Source: 2-02-FULL-66-22 sp964576535 (GTDB lineage: Bacteria > Methylomirabilota > Methylomirabilia > Methylomirabilales > 2-02-FULL-66-22). From it: 23,356 bases of DNA. This document shows positions 16,859-23,356 of this stretch, piece after piece. Position 1 is the first letter of the stretch; each line of letters starts with the position of its first letter. Below the pieces are notes generated by a model. That model saw nothing but the letters and a program-made list of their open reading frames with translations. It had not been told where the DNA came from and did no database searches. The stretch is taken from positions 1 to 23,356 of the forward strand of contig CAZNWB010000053.1 in assembly GCA_964576535.1 (NCBI GenBank). The letters are read 5' to 3'. The translations under genes and the position numbers were made by a program.

Positions 16859-16953
16859 GGCGGCTTGGTCGCCCTGGCGGGTGCGGCCGACGCCCCCGAC
16901 TGGGGTCGGCTGCCAATTCATGTCATCGCCACGCGTAGGAGGTAAGGGTTCGC

Positions 16954-18663
16954 ATGACGTCACAGCCGGTGCATTCAGGGGCCCCGTTTTCCACGGATCC
17001 CGAAGAGGAGGAGCAGTCCGGCCCCTCGACGGAGATGCAGGAGATCTACGAGCGGAGCGTCCGGGACATCGTCGAGGGCGAGATCGTCAAGGGGACGATC
17101 CTCGGGATCAAGGACGATGCTGTCCTGGTGGATATCGGCTACAAGTCCGAGGGGGTGATCTCGCTCAAGGAGTTCCGAACGCCGTCGGGCGAGGTGACGA
17201 TCAAAGTCGGGGACGTGGTGGATGTGCTCCTCGAACAGAAGGAGGACAGCGAGGGCGTCATCGTCCTGTCGCGCGAGAAGGCGGAGAAGATCAAGATCTG
17301 GGACGAGCTGTCCCAGGTGTACGAGAGGGGGGGTCCCGTCACCGGCACCATCCTTGGGCGCACCAAGGGGGGCCTGATCGTGGACATCGGGGTGCGGGCG
17401 TTCTTGCCCGGCTCCCAGGTGGACCTGCGCCCCGTCCGGGATCTGGACAAGCTCATCGGGAAACCCTTCCCGATGAAGATCATCAAGCTCAACCAGAAGC
17501 GGGGCAATGTCGTCCTTTCCCGGCGGGAGCTTTTGGAAGAGGAGCGCAAGCATCTGAAGGAGCAGACGCTGAGCGGCCTCACCGATGGGAAGCGGATCAA
17601 GGGCAAGATCAAGAATCTCACCGAGTACGGCGCCTTCGTGGACCTCGGCGGGCTGGACGGGTTGCTCCACATCACCGACATGTCCTGGGGGCGGGTGGGC
17701 CATCCCTCCGAGCTGTTTCAGGTGGGGGACGAGATCGAGGTGGTTGTCCTCAAGTTCGACCGGACCAACGAGCGGGTGTCCCTGGGGTACAAGCAGCGGC
17801 TGCCCGACCCGTGGGAGGCGGTCGAGCAGAAGTATCCGGTCGGCACCAAACTGAAGGGGAAGGTGGTCAGCCTCACCGACTACGGCGCCTTCGTCGAGCT
17901 GGAGGAGGGGATCGAGGGCCTGGTCCACATCTCGGAGATGTCCTGGACGCAGCGGGTCAAGCACCCCTCCAAGGTCGTTACCATCGGGGACGTCGTGGAG
18001 GTGGTCGTCCTGGACGTGGACCGGGGCAACAAGCGCATCTCCCTGGGCATGCGCCAGGCCGAGCCCAACCCCTGGAACTTCATCGAGGAGCGGTATCCGG
18101 TCGGGACCCGGGTCGAGGGCCGCGTCCGGAACCTGGCCGACTTCGGCGCCTTCGTGGAGCTGGAGGAGGGGATCGACGGCCTCATCCACATCTCCGACAT
18201 GTCCTGGACCAAGCGGGTGCGCCACCCCTCCGAGGTCCTGAAGAAGGGGGACAAGGTGGAGGCCATTGTCCTGCACGTGGACAAGGCCAACCACCGGATC
18301 TCCTTGGGGCTCAAGCAGATCCAGCAGGATCCTTGGCAGTCGGCCGTGCCAGAGAAGTACCGAGTGGGCATGGACGTGAAGGGCAAGGTGGTCCGCATCA
18401 CCGACTTCGGCGCCTTCGTGGAGCTGGAAGACGGGGTGGAGGGCCTCCTCCACGTTTCGGAGCTGTCCCACGAACGCGTCAACAAGCCCGAGGATATCGT
18501 CCAGGTCGGGCAGGAGCTGATCCTCAAAGTGATCAAGTTTGACCCCGAGGAGCGAAAGATCGGTTTGAGCCTGCGCGCCTACCTGGAGGGTCAGGGGGAG
18601 GGCTCGGCTGAGGAGGACGGCGGGCGCGGGCGGAAGCGGCGCCGACGGGAGGGGGAGGAGTAG
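16954..18663 (+). CDS. rpsA: 30S ribosomal protein S1, six S1 domains
   Basis: S1 binds single-stranded mRNA and helps load it on the 30S subunit. The 569-residue product has six S1 domains at about 41-107, 126-190, 212-280, 296-367, 383-454 and 472-541. The last four are the most alike, each with YGAFV or FGAFV, then GL(L/V/I)H(I/V)S/T and a closing R(I/V)SLG-type strand. The first two are more divergent, as expected for ribosome binding. An acidic N-terminal stretch (DPEEEE) and a low-complexity basic tail (GRGRKRRRREGEE) flank them. AGGAGGT at 16937-16943, 10 bases before the ATG, is a near-perfect ribosome binding site. sppA follows 6 bases after the stop. Confidence 0.98.
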   Translation: MTSQPVHSGAPFSTDPEEEEQSGPSTEMQEIYERSVRDIVEGEIVKGTILGIKDDAVLVDIGYKSEGVISLKEFRTPSGEVTIKVGDVVDVLLEQKEDSEGVIVLSREKAEKIKIWDELSQVYERGGPVTGTILGRTKGGLIVDIGVRAFLPGSQVDLRPVRDLDKLIGKPFPMKIIKLNQKRGNVVLSRRELLEEERKHLKEQTLSGLTDGKRIKGKIKNLTEYGAFVDLGGLDGLLHITDMSWGRVGHPSELFQVGDEIEVVVLKFDRTNERVSLGYKQRLPDPWEAVEQKYPVGTKLKGKVVSLTDYGAFVELEEGIEGLVHISEMSWTQRVKHPSKVVTIGDVVEVVVLDVDRGNKRISLGMRQAEPNPWNFIEERYPVGTRVEGRVRNLADFGAFVELEEGIDGLIHISDMSWTKRVRHPSEVLKKGDKVEAIVLHVDKANHRISLGLKQIQQDPWQSAVPEKYRVGMDVKGKVVRITDFGAFVELEDGVEGLLHVSELSHERVNKPEDIVQVGQELILKVIKFDPEERKIGLSLRAYLEGQGEGSAEEDGGRGRKRRRREGEE

Positions 18664-18669
18664 CGGGAC

Positions 18670-19551
18670 GTGGGCGGCTCACGCGGACGATGGGTGGCGG
18701 TGTGGGCCCTCGGCGGGCTCGCCCTGTTCCTCGTGGTGGTGGGCCTGGCGGCAGCCCTCCTGGGTCCCCGCCTCCCCTTCGGCGGGGAGCGGGTGGCCAT
18801 CATCGCCATCGAGGGCGTGATCGCCGACTCGCGGGAGGTGATCGAGCAGCTTCACCGCTACCGCGACCTGCCCGGCGTCCGGGCGGTGGTCCTGCGCATC
18901 AATAGTCCGGGTGGGGCGGTGGCCCCCGCGCAGGAGATCTACCAGGAGGTCCTGAAGTTCCGCCGGCAGACCGGAAAGCCGGTGGTGGCCTCGCTGGGGA
19001 GTGTGGCCGCCTCGGGCGGCTACTACGTCGCCGCGGCTGCGGACCGGATCGTGGCCAATCCCGGGAGCATCACGGGGAGCATCGGCGTCATCCTGCAGAT
19101 CCCGAACGTGAGCGGACTGCTCCAGAAGGTCGGCATCAAGACCACGGTCATCAAGGCCGGGGAGAACAAGGATCTCGGCTCCATCACCCGGGATCCGACC
19201 GAGGCGGAGCGCCGGATCCTCCAAGAGGTGATGGACGACGTGCACGGCCAGTTCATCGAGGCGGTGGCTCAGGGACGGCGCATGGACCGCGCCCGCCTGG
19301 AACCGCTGGCAGACGGCCGGATCTTCAGCGGACGCCAGGCCCTCGGATTGGGGCTGGTGGACGAGCTCGGCGACCTTCCCGATGCCATCGAGCGGGCGGG
19401 CAGCCTGGTGGGGATCCCGGGCCGGCCGAAGGTGATCCAGGAGCGCCGGCGTCGGTCCTGGCTGTGGGACCTCTTGACGGAGACGCTGGGCCCCGTGTTC
19501 CCCGTGGGCGGGCCTGCGGCGCCAGTAGCCCTTCACTATCTGTGGCAGTAA
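18670..19551 (+). CDS. sppA: Signal peptide peptidase SppA (short, Ser-Lys type)
   Basis: SppA degrades leftover signal peptides in the inner membrane by a Ser/Lys dyad. The 293-residue product is the short, single-domain form. A membrane anchor occupies residues 9-31 (VAVWALGGLALFLVVVGLAA). VVLRINSPGGAV is followed by the nucleophile Ser115 in VAASGGYYVAAAADRI and by Lys167 in AGENKDLGS. The 52-residue spacing between Ser and Lys equals that of the Bacillus enzyme. ADGRIFSGRQALGLGLVDELG is the usual C-terminal motif. The start is a GTG with GGAGGAG upstream, overlapping the end of rpsA. The gene is clearly translationally linked to rpsA. Confidence 0.95.
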   Translation: MGGSRGRWVAVWALGGLALFLVVVGLAAALLGPRLPFGGERVAIIAIEGVIADSREVIEQLHRYRDLPGVRAVVLRINSPGGAVAPAQEIYQEVLKFRRQTGKPVVASLGSVAASGGYYVAAAADRIVANPGSITGSIGVILQIPNVSGLLQKVGIKTTVIKAGENKDLGSITRDPTEAERRILQEVMDDVHGQFIEAVAQGRRMDRARLEPLADGRIFSGRQALGLGLVDELGDLPDAIERAGSLVGIPGRPKVIQERRRRSWLWDLLTETLGPVFPVGGPAAPVALHYLWQ

Positions 19552-19571
19552 CCGCCCGGCGCAACGGCGGA

Positions 19572-19586
19572 TCTTCAAATTGAAGA
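19572..19586. repeat. Short palindrome after sppA
   Basis: TCTTCAA and TTGAAGA flank a single central base, 20 bases after the sppA stop. It may be a protein-binding site or part of a degenerate repeat. It has too little loop for a transcription terminator. Confidence 0.4.
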
Positions 19587-19617
19587 CTGACAACGTCTCG
19601 CCTGAGCTCGACGCAGG

Positions 19618-19677
19618 CCGACAACCGGCCAACGGGACGGATGACCGGTTTTCAGTTGTCGGTTGTCGGTTTTTCAT
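19618..19677. repeat. CCGACAACC/GGTTGTCGG intergenic repeat
   Basis: CCGACAACC (19618-19626) pairs with GGTTGTCGG (19661-19669), followed by TTTTTCATT. The right part, cagttgtcggttgtcgg, is a tandem GTTGTCG. It could act as a weak terminator for sppA because of the T-run, but it also has the look of a dispersed repeat. Confidence 0.6.
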
Positions 19678-19700
19678 TGATGCGGGCCGGGGTGGGTGCC

Positions 19701-19720
19701 AGGAGGAGGAGGAGGAGGAG
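19701..19720 (+). promoter_or_regulatory. Extended (AGG)n ribosome binding site of ihf
   Basis: Six AGG units plus AG form overlapping AGGAGG sequences, ending 3 bases before the ATG at 19724. The ribosome can pair in several registers. The tract is a trinucleotide microsatellite and could change length by slippage. Confidence 0.7.
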
Positions 19721-19723
19721 TCC

Positions 19724-20005
19724 ATGACCAAAGCCGATCTCGTAGAGAAAGTGGCCGCTCAGGTCAGCCTGACGAAGAAGGATACGGAAGTCGTCATCGA
19801 TACCATCTTCGACAGCATCTCGCAGGCCCTGGCGGCGAAGACCGACGCCAAGGTCGAACTGCGGGGATTCGGCAGCTTTCGGGTGCGCCGGCGCCGGGCC
19901 CGGCAGGGGCGGAATCCGCAGACCGGCAAGCCGGTCCAGGTCCCGGCCAAGCGCGTGCCGTACTTCAAGCCCGGGAAGGAGCTGAAGGCCCTGGTGGACT
20001 CGTAG
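19724..20005 (+). CDS. IHF/HU-family DNA-bending protein
   Basis: Proteins of this family bind the minor groove as dimers and bend or compact DNA. The 93-residue product starts MTKADLVEKVAAQVSLTKKD. It has the GFGSF hinge (49-52 region), the DNA-binding arm RRARQGRNPQTGKPVQVPAKRVPYFKPGKEL and the intercalating proline in RNPQTG. Its length and the position after rpsA match ihfB of enterobacteria, so an IHF-beta role is likely. HU and IHF cannot be separated safely by eye, so I leave the symbol blank. The ATG has a remarkable (AGG)6 site directly upstream. An intrinsic terminator follows 25 bases after the stop and closes the rpsA cluster. Confidence 0.95.
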   Translation: MTKADLVEKVAAQVSLTKKDTEVVIDTIFDSISQALAAKTDAKVELRGFGSFRVRRRRARQGRNPQTGKPVQVPAKRVPYFKPGKELKALVDS

Positions 20006-20030
20006 GCCCCTGCCACCTCCCACCACGACA

Positions 20031-20053
20031 AGCAGGGCACCGCCCTGCTTTTT
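20031..20053 (+). terminator. Intrinsic terminator after the ihf gene
   Basis: AGCAGGGC (20031-20038) and GCCCTGCT (20042-20049) form a perfect eight-base stem with a 3-base loop, directly followed by a run of Ts. It is one of the clearest terminators in the window. Confidence 0.88.
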
Positions 20054-20099
20054 CATTGCCTGGAAAGCGGGGGATCCGCCCCCGAACCGGGGAGTTGCC

Positions 20100-21983
20100 A
20101 TGCGGAACTTCTTCGAGTCTCGCAAGGACGTGGGGACTCGCTTCATCGAGGGAACAGTCTCGGAGGTGGAGGAGTTCTTCGGCAGCCCGCCCCCCGAATT
20201 GCCGGAAGCTCAACACCTCCCGGACCAGAGCGACGCCCTGGTGGTGGAGCTTCACCCCGGACTGCGCAACGCCTTCCGGGAGTTGGTCGACTTCGCCTAC
20301 CGGACTCTTACCTCGGCCCGGAGCAAGGAGGGGGGCGGGGAGGTCAGCTTCGATTGGAGTGCCCCGGGCAGCCCCTACAGCCGCTTCGAGGAAACCCTGA
20401 CCGTCATCCTCATCAACATCCTCGACCGGGAGCGGCGCCTGGGCCTGATGAACCTGTTCTGGCTCGCCCACTCCAAGGACGCCGCCGAGCTGATCCAGGA
20501 GTTCTTTTCCAAACCCGGCGTCAAGATCAACCTTCGGTACCAGATACACCCCTTGCTCCAGGGGGTGTACCGCAACGCCCGCAACAAGGCCTGGACCCTC
20601 TACAAGGGGCAGAAGGGAGACAACCTCCGGTACAATCTAGGCTCGCGCTTCAACCTCCGGCTCATGGACTGCATCATCGACGACCAACTCCCCCTCACCG
20701 AGGTCAACCTGGCCCGCTTGAACCTGGCCCAGGTCCTGGTGGAGCACAACAAGCGGTTCCGCCTGACCTTCAAGGAATTCAAGGAGATCTATGCCGGCTG
20801 CCGCGAGCGGCTGCGGGAGGGGCTCCAGCGCCGGGAAGCGCGGCTGCTGGAGATCCTGCGACGCCACCTCCCCGCCATCCGCCCCGAGCTGTATGACGAC
20901 GAGAAAGGTGCGACCAAGATTCTCTTCAACACCCGGGTTATGGCCTACCTGCTGGCGGACCTCAGCGGCCTGGGGGCAAAGCTCCAGGCAAACTCGGTCC
21001 TGAAGGCGGAGATGGCCCTGGGCAAGAGCTGGAGCGAGCTCCTGACCGACTACCTGGACCTGCTCCAGGCCGTGAAGCGGAGCGAGGTGGTGGACCTGGT
21101 GCGCCAGGCGGTGATCGTCGCCGGGCCGGAGCATTCCGAGGCCCAGCGGCGGGAGCGCTTCGACGAGGGCCGGCTCTACCGCTTCCACCCCGACAGCGAG
21201 GTGCTGAGCCTGGCGCGCAAGATCACCGTCATCTTCGCCGACCTGCGCGGGTTCACCCGCACCTCGGAGGGCGGGGTCTCGGAGCGGGAGTTGACCCACC
21301 ACCTCTACGAGGTGTTCGACCCCCTGGCCTCCGTTGTGGAAAAGTATCACGGGAAGATCGACAAGTTCACCGGCGACGGGGTGATGATCACCTTTGGGGC
21401 GGCCGGCCTCACCCGGCAGGACGAGTTGAACGCGCTGCGGACCGCCTTGGCCCTCCAGGCCATGATGCGAAGATTGCGGGCTTCCGGGCGGACGAATTTC
21501 GAGATGGGGATCAGCGTTCACACGGGTCGGGCCCAGGTGGCTCACTTCATTGTGGACGACCGCACCATGGATCACACGATCATCGGCCGAAACGTCAACA
21601 TCGCCGGCCGGCTCTCGGGCTCGGGCAAGACGCAGGCGACCGCCTTCGACGACGAAGAGTGGATCGGCGCCACTCCGGCCAAGGCCGAGAAGGTCGCGGC
21701 GGCGGCGCGGGATGTCTGGGTGGACGAGGAGGGCACGCTGTACAATACCGGCATCGTGGTCAGCCAGGATACCGTGGAAGAGGTGGTGAAGCTCATGGAT
21801 TGCCAGCCGCTGGCCGGCGCCAGCGGGGGCGGACACCGCTTTTTCGATGACCAGCTGCGGAAAAATGTGTTGCTGGAGTACGTGGGGGATGCTAAATTCA
21901 AAGGCATCGGTCGTTCCATCGCGATTTACCGGCTCGGCTTGGAGGGTGAGCCATCCGCGCCATCGCCGCGCCCGCCGCGGTAG
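20100..21983 (+). CDS. Class III nucleotide cyclase with unrecognised N-terminal region
   Basis: The C-terminal third is a class III adenylate/guanylate cyclase. Metal-binding Asp381 lies in FADLRGFTRTSEG and Asp426 in DKFTGDGVMITFG. Lys422 and Asp491 (MDHTIIG) occupy the positions that usually select ATP, and Asn500 and Arg504 in NVNIAGRL are the transition-state residues, so it is probably an active cAMP synthase. About 50 residues rich in acidic and Ala residues are inserted between RL and TGIVVSQDTVEEV, before the closing YVGDAKFKGIGRSIAIYRL. Residues 1-370 match nothing I recognise. They look soluble and mostly helical, with a conserved-looking core around FEETLTVILINILDRERRLGLMNLFWLAHSKDAAELIQEFF and RYQIHPLLQGVYRNARNKAW. 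No membrane segment, HAMP or GAF is evident. It has GGGGAG before the ATG. The stop lies 5 bases before the HIT gene. Confidence 0.9.
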   Translation: MRNFFESRKDVGTRFIEGTVSEVEEFFGSPPPELPEAQHLPDQSDALVVELHPGLRNAFRELVDFAYRTLTSARSKEGGGEVSFDWSAPGSPYSRFEETLTVILINILDRERRLGLMNLFWLAHSKDAAELIQEFFSKPGVKINLRYQIHPLLQGVYRNARNKAWTLYKGQKGDNLRYNLGSRFNLRLMDCIIDDQLPLTEVNLARLNLAQVLVEHNKRFRLTFKEFKEIYAGCRERLREGLQRREARLLEILRRHLPAIRPELYDDEKGATKILFNTRVMAYLLADLSGLGAKLQANSVLKAEMALGKSWSELLTDYLDLLQAVKRSEVVDLVRQAVIVAGPEHSEAQRRERFDEGRLYRFHPDSEVLSLARKITVIFADLRGFTRTSEGGVSERELTHHLYEVFDPLASVVEKYHGKIDKFTGDGVMITFGAAGLTRQDELNALRTALALQAMMRRLRASGRTNFEMGISVHTGRAQVAHFIVDDRTMDHTIIGRNVNIAGRLSGSGKTQATAFDDEEWIGATPAKAEKVAAAARDVWVDEEGTLYNTGIVVSQDTVEEVVKLMDCQPLAGASGGGHRFFDDQLRKNVLLEYVGDAKFKGIGRSIAIYRLGLEGEPSAPSPRPPR

Positions 21984-21988
21984 CCGTG

Positions 21989-22480
21989 ATGACCTGGACA
22001 CTCTGGGCCCCGTGGCGCATGGCCTATATCGAGGGCGCGCGCAGCGATGGGTGCCTATTCTGCGAGAAGCCCCACGAGGGCGCGGACCGGAAAAACCTCA
22101 TGCTCTCCCGCGGGCCGTTGACCTACGTGGTGATGAACCTGTTCCCGTACAGCAACGGCCACCTCATGATCGTGCCCTACCGACACTGCGCGGACCTGAC
22201 CCAGCTCTCCCCCGAGGAATCCCTCGAAATCATGCAGTCGGCCCAACGCTGTACCCAGATCCTCCAGGATGCCTTCCGCGCCGAGGGCTTCAACATCGGG
22301 TTCAACCTGGGCAAGGTCGCCGGTGCGGGGATTGCCGACCACATCCACCTGCACATCGTGCCGCGGTGGATGGGCGACACCAACTTCATGCCCGTCCTGG
22401 CGGACACGAAGGTGATGCCGGAGTACCTGGAGGTCGGCTACGACAAGCTCTACCCCCTCTTCCAGGGGCAGGGGAGGTGA
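21989..22480 (+). CDS. HIT-family nucleotide hydrolase/transferase
   Basis: HIT proteins cleave or transfer nucleotides from dinucleoside polyphosphates and nucleoside phosphoramidates by a histidine nucleotidyl intermediate. Numbered from this ATG, the signature is HIHLHIVPRW at 118-127, with His120 the likely nucleophile. An N-terminal CLFCEK could bind zinc together with later histidines. The length (163 residues) and WAPWRMAYIEG start are typical of the bacterial Ap4A phosphorylase-like branch (WxPWR...C.FC). A GTG 3 bases earlier would give one extra residue. It begins 5 bases after the cyclase stop and 10 bases before the BFN nuclease, so the three genes are probably one operon. Its substrate cannot be read from sequence. 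Confidence 0.92.
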   Translation: MTWTLWAPWRMAYIEGARSDGCLFCEKPHEGADRKNLMLSRGPLTYVVMNLFPYSNGHLMIVPYRHCADLTQLSPEESLEIMQSAQRCTQILQDAFRAEGFNIGFNLGKVAGAGIADHIHLHIVPRWMGDTNFMPVLADTKVMPEYLEVGYDKLYPLFQGQGR

Positions 22481-22490
22481 GGAGGGCCTC

Positions 22491-22976
22491 ATGCTGATCA
22501 AGATGACCGTCCGGGGCATCGCCCTGGATCCCATCACCAACATGCCCATCATCATTCTGAAGGACGTCGACGAACGGAAGGCCCTCCCGATCTGGGTCGG
22601 CATCTTCGAGGCGAACGCCATCGCGTTGGAGCTGGAGAAGGTGTCCACCCCGCGCCCCATGACCCACGACCTCCTCAAGAGCATCCTGGACGGCCTGGGG
22701 GTGACAGTGCGCCAGGTCATCGTGAACGATCTGAAGGAGAACACCTTCTTCGCCGTGATCGAGCTGAACCACAACGGCAACCTGATCAATATCGACGCGC
22801 GTCCGAGTGACGCCATCGCCCTGGCCCTGCGGGTGAACGCCCCGATCTTCGTCACGGAGAAGGTGGTGTCCCAGGCGAAGAGCGTGGAGATCTCCGAGGA
22901 GAAGGAAGAGACCGACAAGTGGAAGGAGTGGCTGGAGAACCTCAAGCCCGAGGATTTCGGCAAGTATAAGATGTAG
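22491..22976 (+). CDS. Bifunctional nuclease (BFN/DUF151) family protein
   Basis: Members of the DUF151 family have been described as bifunctional DNases/RNases, but their cellular role in bacteria is poorly known. The 161-residue product starts MLIKMTVRGIALDPITNMPIIILKD. It has the family signature LPIWVGIFEANAIALELE and then PMTHDLLKSILDGLGV. The core ends with FFAVIELNHNGNLINIDARPSDAIALALRVNAPIFV. The acidic, helical tail (SEEKEETDKWKEWLENLKPEDFGKYKM) is typical. It has AGGAGGG 4-10 bases before its ATG. It is the last gene of the cyclase-HIT-BFN group and is closed by a strong terminator. Confidence 0.95.
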   Translation: MLIKMTVRGIALDPITNMPIIILKDVDERKALPIWVGIFEANAIALELEKVSTPRPMTHDLLKSILDGLGVTVRQVIVNDLKENTFFAVIELNHNGNLINIDARPSDAIALALRVNAPIFVTEKVVSQAKSVEISEEKEETDKWKEWLENLKPEDFGKYKM

Positions 22977-22997
22977 ACATGGGTCGAACGCCACCTG

Positions 22998-23028
22998 ACC
23001 CCGCCGGCCTGTCGTCGGCGGGGTTTTT
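22998..23028 (+). terminator. Intrinsic terminator after the BFN gene
   Basis: ACCCCGCCG (22998-23006) pairs with CGGCGGGGT (23016-23024), nine perfect bases, followed by TTTT. It lies 22 bases after the stop codon. Confidence 0.9.
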
Positions 23029-23184
23029 CATTCCTGGCGGAGATCCCGGTCATCCCCGTCGCCTCTGGCGCAATTCCGCGAGCGCCAGATTGGGATCCCC
23101 TGTCCTCAGGGGGAGGTGCGCCCACTGTCCGCCACTTCATACTGCCCTGTCCCGGGTTCCGGATAGCGGGTACCCTCTGGGTGA

Positions 23185-23262
23185 GGTGAGGTGGGGGAGA
23201 GGGCCCATCCCCCCTTGATCCCTCTCCCCCGGGTGGGTGGGAGAGAGCGAGGGTGAGGGGGG
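23185..23262. repeat. GGGTGAGGGG palindromic repeat, second copy
   Basis: ggtgggggagagggcccatc, then atccctctcccccgggtggg, then gagcgagggtgagggggg resemble the element at 660-714. The inner arms gggggagaggg and ccctctccccc are complementary. This is a second member of the same dispersed family. Confidence 0.65.
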
Positions 23263-23335
23263 AGCAGAGTCTTGACATGGGAAGCTTGGTGTCCTCGGTG
23301 TCTGCGAGGAAAATCCCTGACGCGGTGTGTCGTAG

Positions 23336-23356
23336 GGAGGGCCCTTGTGGCCCTCC
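23336..23356. repeat. Perfect hairpin at the window edge
   Basis: GGAGGGCC and GGCCCTCC are perfectly complementary with a 5-base loop. The window ends with it, so what follows (a T-run or a gene) cannot be seen. It could be a terminator stem, a leader structure or a repeat. Confidence 0.5.

Larger units (their letters stand above)
23029..23356. other. Gene-free right end with hairpins and repeats
   Basis: I see no coding region. Hairpins occur at 23065-23088 (CTGGCGC with GCGCCAG), at about 23097-23113 (CCCCTG with CAGGGG) and at the very end. Around 23185-23262 lies the GGGTGAGGGG palindromic repeat. A TTGACA at 23272-23277 has no good -10 partner at the right distance, so a promoter for the next gene is only a possibility. 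Confidence 0.5.

Noticed and set aside
16809..18542. Plus-strand frame of 577 codons overlapping rpsA
   Set aside because: It is a shifted shadow of rpsA, Gly/Arg/Pro-rich and repetitive because the S1 repeats are repetitive. It has no motif.
23272..23300. Promoter with TTGACA at 23272
   Set aside because: The sequence 17 bases downstream (TCGGTG) is not a -10 box, and no gene is visible before the window ends.

Overview
The window is GC-rich chromosomal DNA from a Gram-negative bacterium. An LptE-type outer-membrane lipoprotein, MurJ and an IHF/HU protein next to rpsA support this. Densely packed housekeeping genes, short intergenic spacers full of environmental-type palindromic repeats, and the cmk-plsC-rpsA-sppA-ihf order suggest a deltaproteobacterium-like or Methylomirabilota (NC10)/Rokubacteria-like lineage. 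That placement is an inference from gene content and style, and I cannot confirm it without searches. No rRNA, tRNA, CRISPR array or complete prophage is visible.

Left part (1-2900). A decayed integron-type tyrosine recombinase (intI remnant, minus strand, 95-437) has lost its N-terminus and about 110 internal residues, and carries a stop codon. A palindromic repeat precedes truA. An intact REP-associated/IS200-like Y1 transposase gene (1696-2679) follows. It is flanked by near-identical inverted ends, each followed by further copies of a short repeat.

Central part (2900-12650). leuS has a good promoter and is followed closely by lptE. The rpsT gene converges on lptE and has its own strong promoter. 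The murJ gene diverges from rpsT. After a small minus-strand ORF of unknown function comes the branched-chain amino acid operon ilvB-ilvN-ilvC, with a sigma70-like promoter, about 100 bases of leader and a hairpin just upstream of the ilvB ribosome binding site. A small single-pass membrane protein (DUF4845-like) follows ilvC.

Right part (12880-20005). miaA, aroA, cmk, plsC, rpsA, sppA and an ihf/hup gene lie on the plus strand. This is an expanded version of the aroA-cmk-rpsA-ihfB neighbourhood of enterobacteria, with plsC inserted as in cmk-plsC-rpsA of firmicutes and sppA inserted after rpsA. The miaA reading frame has no ATG, GTG or TTG upstream of its P-loop, so an AUC start or a sequence error is likely.

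End (20031-23356). After a clean terminator comes a class III nucleotide cyclase with a long N-terminal region that I do not recognise. It is followed tightly by a HIT-family nucleotide hydrolase/transferase and a DUF151 (BFN) bifunctional nuclease, closed by a second strong terminator. The remaining 330 bases hold hairpins and a second copy of the palindromic repeat seen before truA.

The most notable items are the integron integrase fossil, the cyclase with its uncharacterised N-terminal region and its HIT/BFN neighbours, the miaA start problem, and at least eight different repeat types that occupy nearly every large intergenic gap.
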